64,000 bases of DNA from Crossiella equi (GTDB lineage: Bacteria > Actinomycetota > Actinomycetes > Mycobacteriales > Pseudonocardiaceae), in assembly GCF_017876755.1 (NCBI RefSeq), contig NZ_JAGIOO010000001.1, positions 3,953,786 to 4,017,785 on the forward strand, read 5' to 3'. Below are positions 41,642-49,158 of the stretch, piece by piece; positions within the stretch are counted from its first letter, which is position 1; every line of letters begins with the position of its first letter. The position numbers were made by a program, and so were the translations under genes. The notes below the pieces were generated by a model. It was given only the letters and a program-made list of their open reading frames with translations. It did not search any database and had not been told where the DNA came from.

Positions 41642-41724
41642 GTCCGGGTGGCGGAATGGCAGACGCGCTAGCTTGAGGTGCTAGTCCCCGAAAGGGGGTG
41701 GGGGTTCAAGTCCCCCCTCGGACA
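41642..41724 (+). tRNA. tRNA-Leu (anticodon GAG)
   Basis: Class II tRNA. Acceptor stem GTCCGGG/CTCGGAC, anticodon stem CTAGC/GCTAG with loop TTGAGGT giving anticodon GAG (reads CUC), long variable arm CCCCGAAAGGGG, T arm GGGGGTTCAAGTCCCCC. CCA is not encoded. The 3' end is the attachment site of the adjacent element, and its 3' 14 bases belong to the direct repeat duplicated at 57072. Confidence 0.97.
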
Positions 41725-43469
41725 CGCACACTATTCACACGGCCCACTGGCTTGATGGTCACATCAGCCACGTGGGCCGTTTGTGTGTAGCGGACTTGCA
41801 GGTCAATGGCGCTGTAGAGGTCTGCCAGGCTCTCCGTCTTCGCCTCGGACAGCGCTGCTCCGACATCGCCGAGTGAGTCGATCATCGCGTGCACCTCGGC
41901 TGCGGTGAGAGCGTTCGGCGGCGGAGCACCCTCCAGCTCTGCCCGTGCCGCCGTGCGCACCGCCTGTGCTTCGTTGACCACCTCGACCAGAGCGGCCGGA
42001 TCGATCCCCGCCTGGATGGCTGCCTGGTAGCGGCTCAGGTCCGCCTCGGCCTTGGCCAGCCGCTGCCGCGCCGCCTCTCGCCCGTTCGACTCGGACTGCG
42101 CACTGGACTGCGAGGCCACGAGCGCGGTCACCGTGCGGTCGACGTTCTCCCGCGCGAACAACCCGCCGATCCAGGCGTTGACCGCGTCCTGGAGCACGTC
42201 CTCTCTCAAGTAGACCGACGGCGGGTGCGAGGCCAGAGCGGGCGAGCCTGGAGCCAGGGTCCGTGCTGGGCAGCGGTAGTACATGCCGTGGGCGCGCGGG
42301 CTGGACTCCATCTTGCGTTCGCAGACCACGCACCGAACGCGTCCGCGGAACAGGTGGGTCCGCTTGGTGGGGCGCTCGGCGCGCTCGGTCCGGCGGGCGG
42401 TCTTGAGCCCGCCCGCCGACTTCGACCGCCGCAACAGCTGGGCCTGGGTGAACTCCTCGACGGTGACGATCTCCGGGTGGGCGGGCCGCCGGGAACGCAC
42501 CACCCGGTCCGGCCCCGACCGCCGGAAGCGGACCACGTGACCCGCCGCGACGTCGTCGGGGTCGAGCAAGGTCTCCTCACGCGCCCACCGGCCGAAGACC
42601 GCGAACCCCGTGTACCGCGGGTTCTCCAGGATCGCCCGCACCGTGCTGCCCTGCCAGCCGTCGGCGAGCCGGTGGTGGTTCTGCTCCGGCCGCCGCGCCG
42701 ACGGGCACGGGATGCCGTCGCGGTTGAGCCCGTTGGCGATCGCCCGGTCACCCCGGCCGCTCAGGTACTCGGCGAAGATGCGCCGGACCACCTCGGCGCA
42801 GCCCTCGTCGATGGCCAGCACGCGGAGGCGGTAGCCCTCGGCCGCTTTCCGGGGGTTCGGGTGCGGCCCGCCGTCGACGACGAGGTACCCGTACGGTGTG
42901 CGTCCTCCCTGGTGCCGCCCGTCGTTGACGACCTGGGCGTCCATGGCCGCGCGGACCCTGGCCTGCACGTGCTGGCGTTCGGACTCGCTCATGCCGCCGA
43001 GCACGCTCATGAGCATCTTGTGCGAGGGGTTGCGGGGGTCGTACTTGCCGCCGAGTTCGGGCACCCACAGGTCGACGCCGTAGGCGGTGAACCGGGGTGC
43101 GATCAGCGAGAACTGGTTGCCGAACCAGCAGCGCGTGCCTTCGCCGACCACCACGGCGTTCCAGCCCCGGTTGGGGTTCTTCAGTGCTGCCAACAGCCGT
43201 GCTGCCTCACCCCGCCGATCCCACGGGACCGAGCGCGACTGGCCCACGTCGAAGAACTCCTCGGCCACGTGCCCGCCGAGTGGTTCGACGAACTTGCGCG
43301 CGTTGCCGAACTGCCAGCCTCGCGAGGTCTCCGGGTCCTGGTTGTCCTCGGTCGAGCAGCGCCCGTAGACCGCGACCGGGCCGATGCCCTCGTCCACCGC
43401 TTCCACGACCTGGACTCCGAGCAGTTCGTCCAGCGTCACCCACGGGTCACGGCTGATTTCAACAGTCAT
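41706..43469 (-). CDS. int: Large serine recombinase (integrase)
   Basis: 587 residues. N-terminal resolvase domain with nucleophile Ser in AVYGRCSTEDNQ and the SESERQHVQARVRAAM helix; recombinase domain (GLNRDGIPCPSARRPEQNHHRLADGW...VRAILENPRYTGF); zinc ribbon CVVCERKM...YYRCPA; coiled coil near 470-560. ATG at 43469 has AGAGG upstream. The gene points into the tRNA, and its stop codon (41706-41708) lies in the host tRNA outside the direct repeat, so the C-terminus differs between the integrated and excised states. It should catalyse insertion and, with a directionality factor, excision. Confidence 0.93.
   Translation of the reverse strand: MTVEISRDPWVTLDELLGVQVVEAVDEGIGPVAVYGRCSTEDNQDPETSRGWQFGNARKFVEPLGGHVAEEFFDVGQSRSVPWDRRGEAARLLAALKNPNRGWNAVVVGEGTRCWFGNQFSLIAPRFTAYGVDLWVPELGGKYDPRNPSHKMLMSVLGGMSESERQHVQARVRAAMDAQVVNDGRHQGGRTPYGYLVVDGGPHPNPRKAAEGYRLRVLAIDEGCAEVVRRIFAEYLSGRGDRAIANGLNRDGIPCPSARRPEQNHHRLADGWQGSTVRAILENPRYTGFAVFGRWAREETLLDPDDVAAGHVVRFRRSGPDRVVRSRRPAHPEIVTVEEFTQAQLLRRSKSAGGLKTARRTERAERPTKRTHLFRGRVRCVVCERKMESSPRAHGMYYRCPARTLAPGSPALASHPPSVYLREDVLQDAVNAWIGGLFARENVDRTVTALVASQSSAQSESNGREAARQRLAKAEADLSRYQAAIQAGIDPAALVEVVNEAQAVRTAARAELEGAPPPNALTAAEVHAMIDSLGDVGAALSEAKTESLADLYSAIDLQVRYTQTAHVADVTIKPVGRVNSVRVRGGT
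41711..41725. other. attL (left direct repeat)
   Basis: TCCCCCCTCGGACAC, overlapping tRNA-Leu 3' end and the 3' end of the recombinase gene. With one mismatch the similarity to the right copy extends to 19 bp (CAA-G/C-TCC...). Confidence 0.85.
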
Positions 43470-43607
43470 GGCCACCCTCTTCCCGAGGCCCGTCCAGGAC
43501 CTCCACCTCAGTCAGCTCGACCAGTATGGCAAGAAGAACCCTGCTGGTACGAGCATCAAGCACCGGAAGTTCGGCTGGCACGCGCACTTCGACACTCTCA
43601 CCAGGCG

Positions 43608-45710
43608 TCACGACTGCTCCGTACGAGGAGCGCCGATTTCATCCGCCTTGATCTGCTCGACCGCCGCTCGGATGTCCGCCGTGCGGTAGCCGCGTACCCG
43701 GCGCTGCGTGTCACCGTCCGGCACGTACTGCCGCAGCGGCCGACAGCCCAGCTCGCCCATCTCACGCCCGAAACTGGTCGGCTCGGCGGTCAGTGCCTCA
43801 GCCAGCTCAGCCGTCGGCACGAACTCCCGCTCGTACAGCTCCTCACCGAGGTAGTCCACGACCGATGCCAGCGGCTCAGGCAGTTCGACCGGCCACGAGT
43901 TGATGGCGCCCGCGCCGAGCGCCTTCACCACGGCCGACGGGTCGACCGCCCGTGTGGTGCGGTCACCGGCCGCATGTCCGGCCAGGGTGCCGACTGCCTC
44001 GCGGAGCGCTCGGCCGCGGGCGCAGATCTCCCGCCAGTCGGGGTTGGGCATGTAGAAGGTCCGCACGGTCAGGGCGAGCAAGTCCGCCCCGGCGTCGGTT
44101 TCGCCGTCCGGCCGCAGGATGCCCACCCCCTTGTGGCTGGGCAGCAGTGTCGACGCGTCGTACCCGCGGGTGTTCATCTGCTCGCCGAGCACGATGTTGG
44201 AGTCCCGCCAGTCCATCACCCGCAGCGCGAACCGCGAGCCGAGCACCGCGCGCAGCCGCGACGGAATGGTGTTCGAGTCCGGCCGCTGCGTGGCCAGGAT
44301 GACCACCACACCGGCCGCCGGTCCCTTGCGGACGAGGTAGGTCAGCAGGTCGGCGATGTAGGCGCCGAGCGTGGTCTTCTTGCCGCCAACCTCCTGCCGG
44401 GTCGGGTTCTCCAGGAAGACGTGCACCTCGTCGATGACCACCCCGGTGATCGGCATCCCCAGTTCGACATCCCTCGACAGCGCTGGGGTGATCTTCGACT
44501 CCGGGCAGACCTCATCGTCCAGAGTGGCCATTCGGGCATAGCGGGATTGGACTTCCTCCACGAGTTCCGCCAGGTGGTCCCGCACTGCCTCCGCGTGCTC
44601 CAGCCCATCGCCGCACACGAACCGGTAGGCGATCTGCTCGGCCGCGTCCCAGTCCTTGCCGCCCTTGCCGTCGATGACGAGCAGCCGGGCGTACGGGTCC
44701 AGGACCATCCCGGCCACGGCCAGCCTGGTCGCGAACGTCTTGCCCTGCCGTGGAATCGCGCCGACCAACAGCGAGGTCCACACCAACGGCAGGTCGATCC
44801 GCCGGTTGCGGGCGTCCCGGCCGAAGGGCACCGGCCGCCAGGCGTCCCAGCGCTCCACGTCGAGCAACGGGGTTCGCAACGGCGGTCCCGCGTACGGGTC
44901 CTCGTCGGCCACCCACAGGGCTACCCGTCCGGCGTGGCCGCCACGGCCGCGCACCCGTTCGGCGATGAGCTGCACCTCGTCCACGGCCAGCGCGGAAGCG
45001 AGGGCATCCCGGTTCTTGATCACGTCCGCCGCCTTGCGGGTGGCTGGGAGATCTACGGTGACCGCCCACCCGTCACCAACCCGCGCGGCGCGCTCGACGA
45101 GCCGCAGGGTCTCGTCCTTGCCGATCAGCTTCGCGTCTCGGAACGACTCGACCAGGATCTGCGGGTCCATGGTCCAGGTCAGCGTGCGGGGACCGGCGAG
45201 CACCGGCTTCCGACCGGGCGCACCGTCCTTCCGCCGCCCGAACACGGCCAGGCTCGCCGACGCGACCGCCCCGGCGAGCCAGAACACCAGCTCGCCGTAA
45301 ACCAGGTAGGCCGCGGCCAACCCAGTCACGCCAACCACCGAGACGACGCCGGTCACCTTCCACCGGAACAGCGTCAGTGCACGGATCTCGACGAACTTGT
45401 CAGCCAGCTTCTCCGACTGCTCAGCGGCCTCCCGGTAGTCACCCACCCGCACCCAACGTCGCCAGGCACGCATCGCGACCACAGCACCGCGTCCCACCGC
45501 ACCGACGAACCGTCTCGGGAACCGCAGCAAGCCCGTGAACGCGTTCCGCGTCGCCTGCTTCAGACCTTGCAGGGACTTGAGAACGTTCGGGACGACACGG
45601 CAGTGCCGCCAGCCAGTCTCAAGTCGCCGCACCAGCGGCGCCGGTTCGTCGACCAGCTCAGCGTCGTAGACACGCTCGCTGGGTACGAGGTCGGCTCTCG
45701 ACTCGCTCAA
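43608..45710 (-). CDS. FtsK/SpoIIIE-type DNA translocase (TraB-like)
   Basis: About 700 residues. Two N-terminal membrane helices (VTGVVSVVGVTGLAAAYLVYG, LVFWLAGAVASASLAVFG), then the FtsK ATPase: Walker A GAIPRQGKT, Walker B ITGVVIDEVHVFL, and ILATQRPD. In AICEs such a protein alone moves double-stranded DNA between mycelia. TTG at 45710 is chosen since TTGA overlaps the stop of the upstream gene, continuing the 4-nt-overlap pattern of this operon; a longer frame would consist of shadow sequence. 138 bp without a gene separate it from int. Confidence 0.9.
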   Translation of the reverse strand: MSESRADLVPSERVYDAELVDEPAPLVRRLETGWRHCRVVPNVLKSLQGLKQATRNAFTGLLRFPRRFVGAVGRGAVVAMRAWRRWVRVGDYREAAEQSEKLADKFVEIRALTLFRWKVTGVVSVVGVTGLAAAYLVYGELVFWLAGAVASASLAVFGRRKDGAPGRKPVLAGPRTLTWTMDPQILVESFRDAKLIGKDETLRLVERAARVGDGWAVTVDLPATRKAADVIKNRDALASALAVDEVQLIAERVRGRGGHAGRVALWVADEDPYAGPPLRTPLLDVERWDAWRPVPFGRDARNRRIDLPLVWTSLLVGAIPRQGKTFATRLAVAGMVLDPYARLLVIDGKGGKDWDAAEQIAYRFVCGDGLEHAEAVRDHLAELVEEVQSRYARMATLDDEVCPESKITPALSRDVELGMPITGVVIDEVHVFLENPTRQEVGGKKTTLGAYIADLLTYLVRKGPAAGVVVILATQRPDSNTIPSRLRAVLGSRFALRVMDWRDSNIVLGEQMNTRGYDASTLLPSHKGVGILRPDGETDAGADLLALTVRTFYMPNPDWREICARGRALREAVGTLAGHAAGDRTTRAVDPSAVVKALGAGAINSWPVELPEPLASVVDYLGEELYEREFVPTAELAEALTAEPTSFGREMGELGCRPLRQYVPDGDTQRRVRGYRTADIRAAVEQIKADEIGAPRTEQS

Positions 45711-46024
45711 CGGTGCCCACCCCGGTTTCGCGGCACCTCGATGGCGGTCACGGTCAGCGCGCTGGTCAAGGTGTAGGAGGCGAGCAACGCGGGTCCGGCG
45801 AGCGCCGCCAGCAGCAACCATCGGTTCTGTCCGTAGGTGATGACCGCCCACTGCGCGATGACGATCAGCGCGGCGTTGGTCACCACCCGGCCAGCCAAGG
45901 AGACGAGGCGGCCCCGGGGCCGCGCAGCAGTGGCACTGGCCTTCGCACGGCGGGCACCCGCTCGCCACACCAGCGTGAGCGCGAGGAGCACCGCCAGGCC
46001 CACCGCGGCCTGTGTCGCGGTCAT
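45707..46024 (-). CDS. Small membrane protein, possibly Spd-like
   Basis: 105 residues, three hydrophobic helices (AAVGLAVLLALTLVW, VVTNAALIVIAQWAVITYG, LLLAALAGPALLASYTLTSAL). The position directly before the FtsK/TraB-like gene recalls SpdB-type plasmid spread proteins, but no sequence motif confirms it. Overlaps both neighbours by 4 nt. Confidence 0.75.
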   Translation of the reverse strand: MTATQAAVGLAVLLALTLVWRAGARRAKASATAARPRGRLVSLAGRVVTNAALIVIAQWAVITYGQNRWLLLAALAGPALLASYTLTSALTVTAIEVPRNRGGHR

Positions 46025-46356
46025 GGCCTGGACCACCGTTCACCGCGCTGGAGCCAGTGCGGGTAGAGCTCGCGCCGGTCCTCATCGGACAGCGCGCCCC
46101 ACACGCCGACCGGTTCCGCACCGGCTGTGCGGACCTCCAGCTCCAGGCACTCGTCCTGAACTGGGCAACCAGCGCACAGCCGTGCGGCCAGTTCCCGGTC
46201 GTTCAGCTCCACATCGGCCCACGGGGGTTCGCCCGCGGGGCCATCAAGGCAGGCACCGTCGCGCTGCACGACGTCGGCGAGCGTGCCGTCCGGCACCCAG
46301 CGCAGCCTGTCGAGCCGCCAGGCCACACCGACCAACCAGAGGTTCGCTTCGGTCAC
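46021..46356 (-). CDS. WhiB-like transcription factor
   Basis: 111 residues. Four iron-sulfur cysteines: one in DGACLDG, then CAGCPVQDEC, followed by the GVWGALSDEDR turn (usual GVWGG). Wbl proteins hold a [4Fe-4S] cluster and bind sigma factor region 4. GTG start after GGGGGGA. Coupled by 4-nt overlaps to the HTH gene before and the membrane gene after, so it belongs to the transfer operon. Confidence 0.9.
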   Translation of the reverse strand: MTEANLWLVGVAWRLDRLRWVPDGTLADVVQRDGACLDGPAGEPPWADVELNDRELAARLCAGCPVQDECLELEVRTAGAEPVGVWGALSDEDRRELYPHWLQRGERWSRP

Positions 46357-46547
46357 GGCGTCCCCCCGGATAGGGGTTGCCCGAGCAGCCGAACCAGCAC
46401 CTTCGCCGGAACGACCAGCCGACCGCGCCGCCAGACGGCCTGCACCATGCCGAGCCGGACCGCCCGGGACACAGCCGACGGGGCGACACCGAGCATCCAG
46501 GCGGTTTCGCGAATGGAGTAGTGGACGTTGGTCAAAGAGGTACGCAT
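46353..46547 (-). CDS. Small helix-turn-helix (excisionase/MerR-like) protein
   Basis: 64 residues: YSIRETAWMLGVAPSAVSRAVRLGMVQAVWRRGRLVVPAKVL is an HTH_17-type winged helix as in excisionases and small AICE regulators. First gene of the operon leading to the translocase. It could be the directionality factor for int or the operon regulator; the sequence does not decide. Confidence 0.75.
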   Translation of the reverse strand: MRTSLTNVHYSIRETAWMLGVAPSAVSRAVRLGMVQAVWRRGRLVVPAKVLVRLLGQPLSGGTP

Positions 46548-46570
46548 GAGAGAAGCCCTTCAAGAAATGA

Positions 46571-46598
46571 TGATTTCAGAACAATGCTGATGAAATCA
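46571..46598. promoter_or_regulatory. Inverted repeat operator TGATTTCA-N12-TGAAATCA
   Basis: Perfect 8-bp arms (46571-46578, 46591-46598) in the divergent region between the transfer operon (46547, minus) and the XRE regulator gene (46709, plus). TGATTTCAG recurs at 50818 in the other divergent regulator region of the element. Confidence 0.55.
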
Positions 46599-46708
46599 GC
46601 GCACCTAAGGACGCGTTTCATCGCGAACGGCACAAGAAGCGCCGTGTCACATCACCAATGAGCGGAAGGCGGCTAATCTCAGCGCTGAGGCGGAGCGCGG
46701 AGGAATAC

Positions 46709-47092
46709 GTGTCGGAGGATTGGGCGGCAGTCGCCAAGGCCATCAACCAGCGCGTGAACGAGCTGGGATGGCGTCAACGGGAACTGGCTGAACGCTCGCA
46801 CGTGTCGCAGGCGATCGTGCGGGAGGTCCAGCACCACACCGTCGAGCGCCGCCGCAGTCCTCGAACCCTGGAGTCGCTGTCGACGGCCCTCGGCTGGCAC
46901 CCGCAGCACCTCGACGCCGTGCTGCACGGCCGCCGCACGCCTGACCTGGACGAGCCGGTCACGGACCCCACGGACACCCTGTGGTCCCGCCTGGACACCT
47001 TCGAGGACCGGCTGAAGGACATCACCGACCGTCTTGACGAGTTGAAGTCCGATCTCACGACGGTGATCGACCATGTCCGCCGGAAGCAGTAG
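46709..47092 (+). CDS. XRE-type HTH regulator with C-terminal coiled coil
   Basis: 127 residues. HTH: LGWRQRELAERSHVSQAIVREVQ (about 20-42). The C-terminus LDTFEDRLKDITDRLDELKSDLTTVIDHV is a heptad coiled coil for oligomerisation. GTG at 46709 follows GGAGG by 6 nt; the in-frame start at 46658 has no such site. Divergent from the transfer operon, so a likely repressor of it. Confidence 0.83.
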   Translation: MSEDWAAVAKAINQRVNELGWRQRELAERSHVSQAIVREVQHHTVERRRSPRTLESLSTALGWHPQHLDAVLHGRRTPDLDEPVTDPTDTLWSRLDTFEDRLKDITDRLDELKSDLTTVIDHVRRKQ

Positions 47093-47236
47093 CGTCGTCC
47101 GCTTTTCCTTGTGGAACCGGTTGTTTTCCATGCCGGTAATTCCACAGTGGATTCGCCGTCCGGCCCATGCACGACCAGCGCATCCGCAGTGCAGGACCAG
47201 TGCACATTCGCTGCACGGGGTGGGTGACGCGAGTCG

Positions 47237-48811
47237 ATGAGCCTGATGAACGGCTGGACCGGCCGCACGGCGTACGCATTGCAAGCGGCGCTGCGGATGA
47301 GCAATGAGGCGTTCGCCGAGCACCTCGGGATAGGCGTGCGCACTGTCGCGGCGTGGCGACAGAAGCCGGACCTGCGTCCGAAAACGGAAATGCAACAGCT
47401 CTTGGACACCGCGCTCGAACAGGCACCACCTGCGGCGCAGTCCCGGTTCGCCACGCTCTCCGCCGAGGCGCCGTCCCCCGTGCCGACGGAAGGCGTGGCC
47501 GCCGACGCCGAGCTCCGGCTGACCTCCGACCCGAACATGGCCGCCGCACTCGACTGGCTCGACCACCGCGCGGGCTGGGAGCCCGGGGCGGCGCGACGGG
47601 AGGTCGCGGCGCGGCTCGCCGGCCTGGACATCCGAGACCTGCAAGACCGCGGTAGCCGGCGGGGCCGCGTGGACCAGCAGCACATCGCCCAGGCCCTCCA
47701 CGACTACTACGGCCGTGCCGCTGACGGGTACGGCCGGTACGGCGCCCGGCTCGGCCCGAACACCGATGCCGTGACCAGCGTGCTGACGCGCCCGGACTGG
47801 TTGGACCTGGACTGCCCGCTCACCGCGCGACACGACCGGCTCCGGCTCGCCGCCGTCACCCCGGAGGTCCGGCTCACGATGGACCAGGAGACGACGGCCC
47901 CCGCCGCCGCGCGGCTCGCCGAAGCGCTGGCCCTGGGGATTCGGATGGTCGACACGCCCGTGTACCGCCTGCTCGACATCGCTGTCGGCAAGCACCTCGT
48001 GGCTGGCTCCGTCGGCGTGACCAGCTTCGTGGAGTACGCGGCGACCATGGACCTGCTCGAAGGTGAGCTGGTCGACGCGCTCAGCACCGGAGTGGCCCCG
48101 CAACCGGGCTCTCTGCCGTTGCGCGATCACTACCTGCCCGACCTGGCGTCCGTGCTCGACGTCGGCAACCGCATTTGCGCAGGTGGCGCGCTCGCGCTGA
48201 CCGCGATCGCACGGCCTGCGGACGCGTTCCGCGGTGACGCGGACTACCTGCTCCTGGTGCAGGAGCGGTCCGGCCGCGTGATCAACGCCGCGCGACGGCT
48301 GGCGGTCATCCCGAAGGGCATCCACGAGCCGCTGACCGACCTGCGCGCGGATGCCCAGTTGGGCGCGACCCTGCGGCGGGAGATGGAAGAGGAGCTGTTC
48401 GGCCGCGAGGACATCGACAGCACCGTCTTCGACCAGCGCCAGGCCGACCCCATGCACCCGAGCCTGCTGTCCGAGCCGATGCGCTGGCTGGTCGCCGAGC
48501 CAGGGCGCCTGCGCATGGAGTGCACGGGCTTCGGGCTGAACCTGGTGAGCGGGAACTTCGAGTTCGCGAGCCTGATCGTCATCGACGACGAGGACTTCTG
48601 GACCCGCTACGGCGGACTGATCAAGGCCAACTGGGAGTCGTCCAAACTCCGCCAGTACTCCAGCCTGGACGCGGACTTGATCAGCGAACTGGTCGCGGAT
48701 GTAGCCTGGAGCAACGAAGGGCTTTTCGCGATGCTCCAAGGACTTCGGCGGCTGCGGGAGATCGGCGGAGATCGCGTGGACCTGCCACCGGTGGAATGGG
48801 AGTTGCGGTGA
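47237..48811 (+). CDS. HTH/Nudix-box-like regulatory protein, copy 1
   Basis: 524 residues. N-terminal HTH (ALRMSNEAFAEHLGIGVRTVAAWRQ), then a long conserved region. Around residue 380 REMEEELFGRE resembles a Nudix box (REUxEExGU) but is one residue out of register and lacks the upstream Gly/Glu, so hydrolase activity is doubtful. Paralogue of the convergent gene at 49147-50733 from about residue 90 to the C-terminus. Its stop overlaps the cupin gene start (GTGA). Confidence 0.75.
   Translation: MSLMNGWTGRTAYALQAALRMSNEAFAEHLGIGVRTVAAWRQKPDLRPKTEMQQLLDTALEQAPPAAQSRFATLSAEAPSPVPTEGVAADAELRLTSDPNMAAALDWLDHRAGWEPGAARREVAARLAGLDIRDLQDRGSRRGRVDQQHIAQALHDYYGRAADGYGRYGARLGPNTDAVTSVLTRPDWLDLDCPLTARHDRLRLAAVTPEVRLTMDQETTAPAAARLAEALALGIRMVDTPVYRLLDIAVGKHLVAGSVGVTSFVEYAATMDLLEGELVDALSTGVAPQPGSLPLRDHYLPDLASVLDVGNRICAGGALALTAIARPADAFRGDADYLLLVQERSGRVINAARRLAVIPKGIHEPLTDLRADAQLGATLRREMEEELFGREDIDSTVFDQRQADPMHPSLLSEPMRWLVAEPGRLRMECTGFGLNLVSGNFEFASLIVIDDEDFWTRYGGLIKANWESSKLRQYSSLDADLISELVADVAWSNEGLFAMLQGLRRLREIGGDRVDLPPVEWELR
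48515..48606. repeat. 92-bp inverted repeat, left copy (right copy 49364-49455)
   Basis: Coding DNA of the two convergent paralogues is identical over 92 bp except for 2 mismatches, in inverted orientation, about 760 bp apart. Flanking coding sequence is more diverged. Confidence 0.85.
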
Positions 48812-49158
48812 CCGCCAACTGGCACGTGGGCAACGCTGCGGACGAAGGCGCCACCAACCGCGGCTGGGTAGTCGGCCACTTCATGAGCCCGCAGGAGGAC
48901 GTCCGGTCCACAAAGGACGTCGAAGTCAAGTGGGGCGTCCACCCGGCCGGTGACAAGCGCGCGGAGTGGACTTCGGACGACCAGCGCACGACCCTGCTGT
49001 TCCTGGTGGAAGGCACCTTCCGCATCGACCTGACCGAGGGCAGCTCGACGCTGGCACGACAGGGTGACTACGTGATGTGGGGACCGGGGATTGACCACTC
49101 GTGGGAGGCGATCGCCGACTCCGTGGTGGTCACCGTCCGCTGGCCGTCACAGACCTGA
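48808..49158 (+). CDS. Small cupin-fold protein
   Basis: 116 residues. Single cupin barrel suggested by RTTLLFLVEGTFRIDL, ARQGDYVMWGPGIDHSWEA and VVVTVRWPS. Only one candidate metal His (HSW) is visible, so it may be ligand binding rather than enzymatic. GTG start is coupled to the upstream regulator by a 4-nt overlap and the end overlaps the convergent paralogue gene by 12 nt. Confidence 0.75.
   Translation: MTANWHVGNAADEGATNRGWVVGHFMSPQEDVRSTKDVEVKWGVHPAGDKRAEWTSDDQRTTLLFLVEGTFRIDLTEGSSTLARQGDYVMWGPGIDHSWEAIADSVVVTVRWPSQT

Noticed and set aside
43470-43607. Small gene between int and the FtsK-like gene
   Set aside because: Short frames exist but none has a ribosome binding site or recognisable motif.
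45711-46121. Upstream extension of the FtsK-like protein to 46121
   Set aside because: That part is the shadow of the coupled membrane and WhiB-like genes in another frame; TTG at 45710 fits the overlap pattern.
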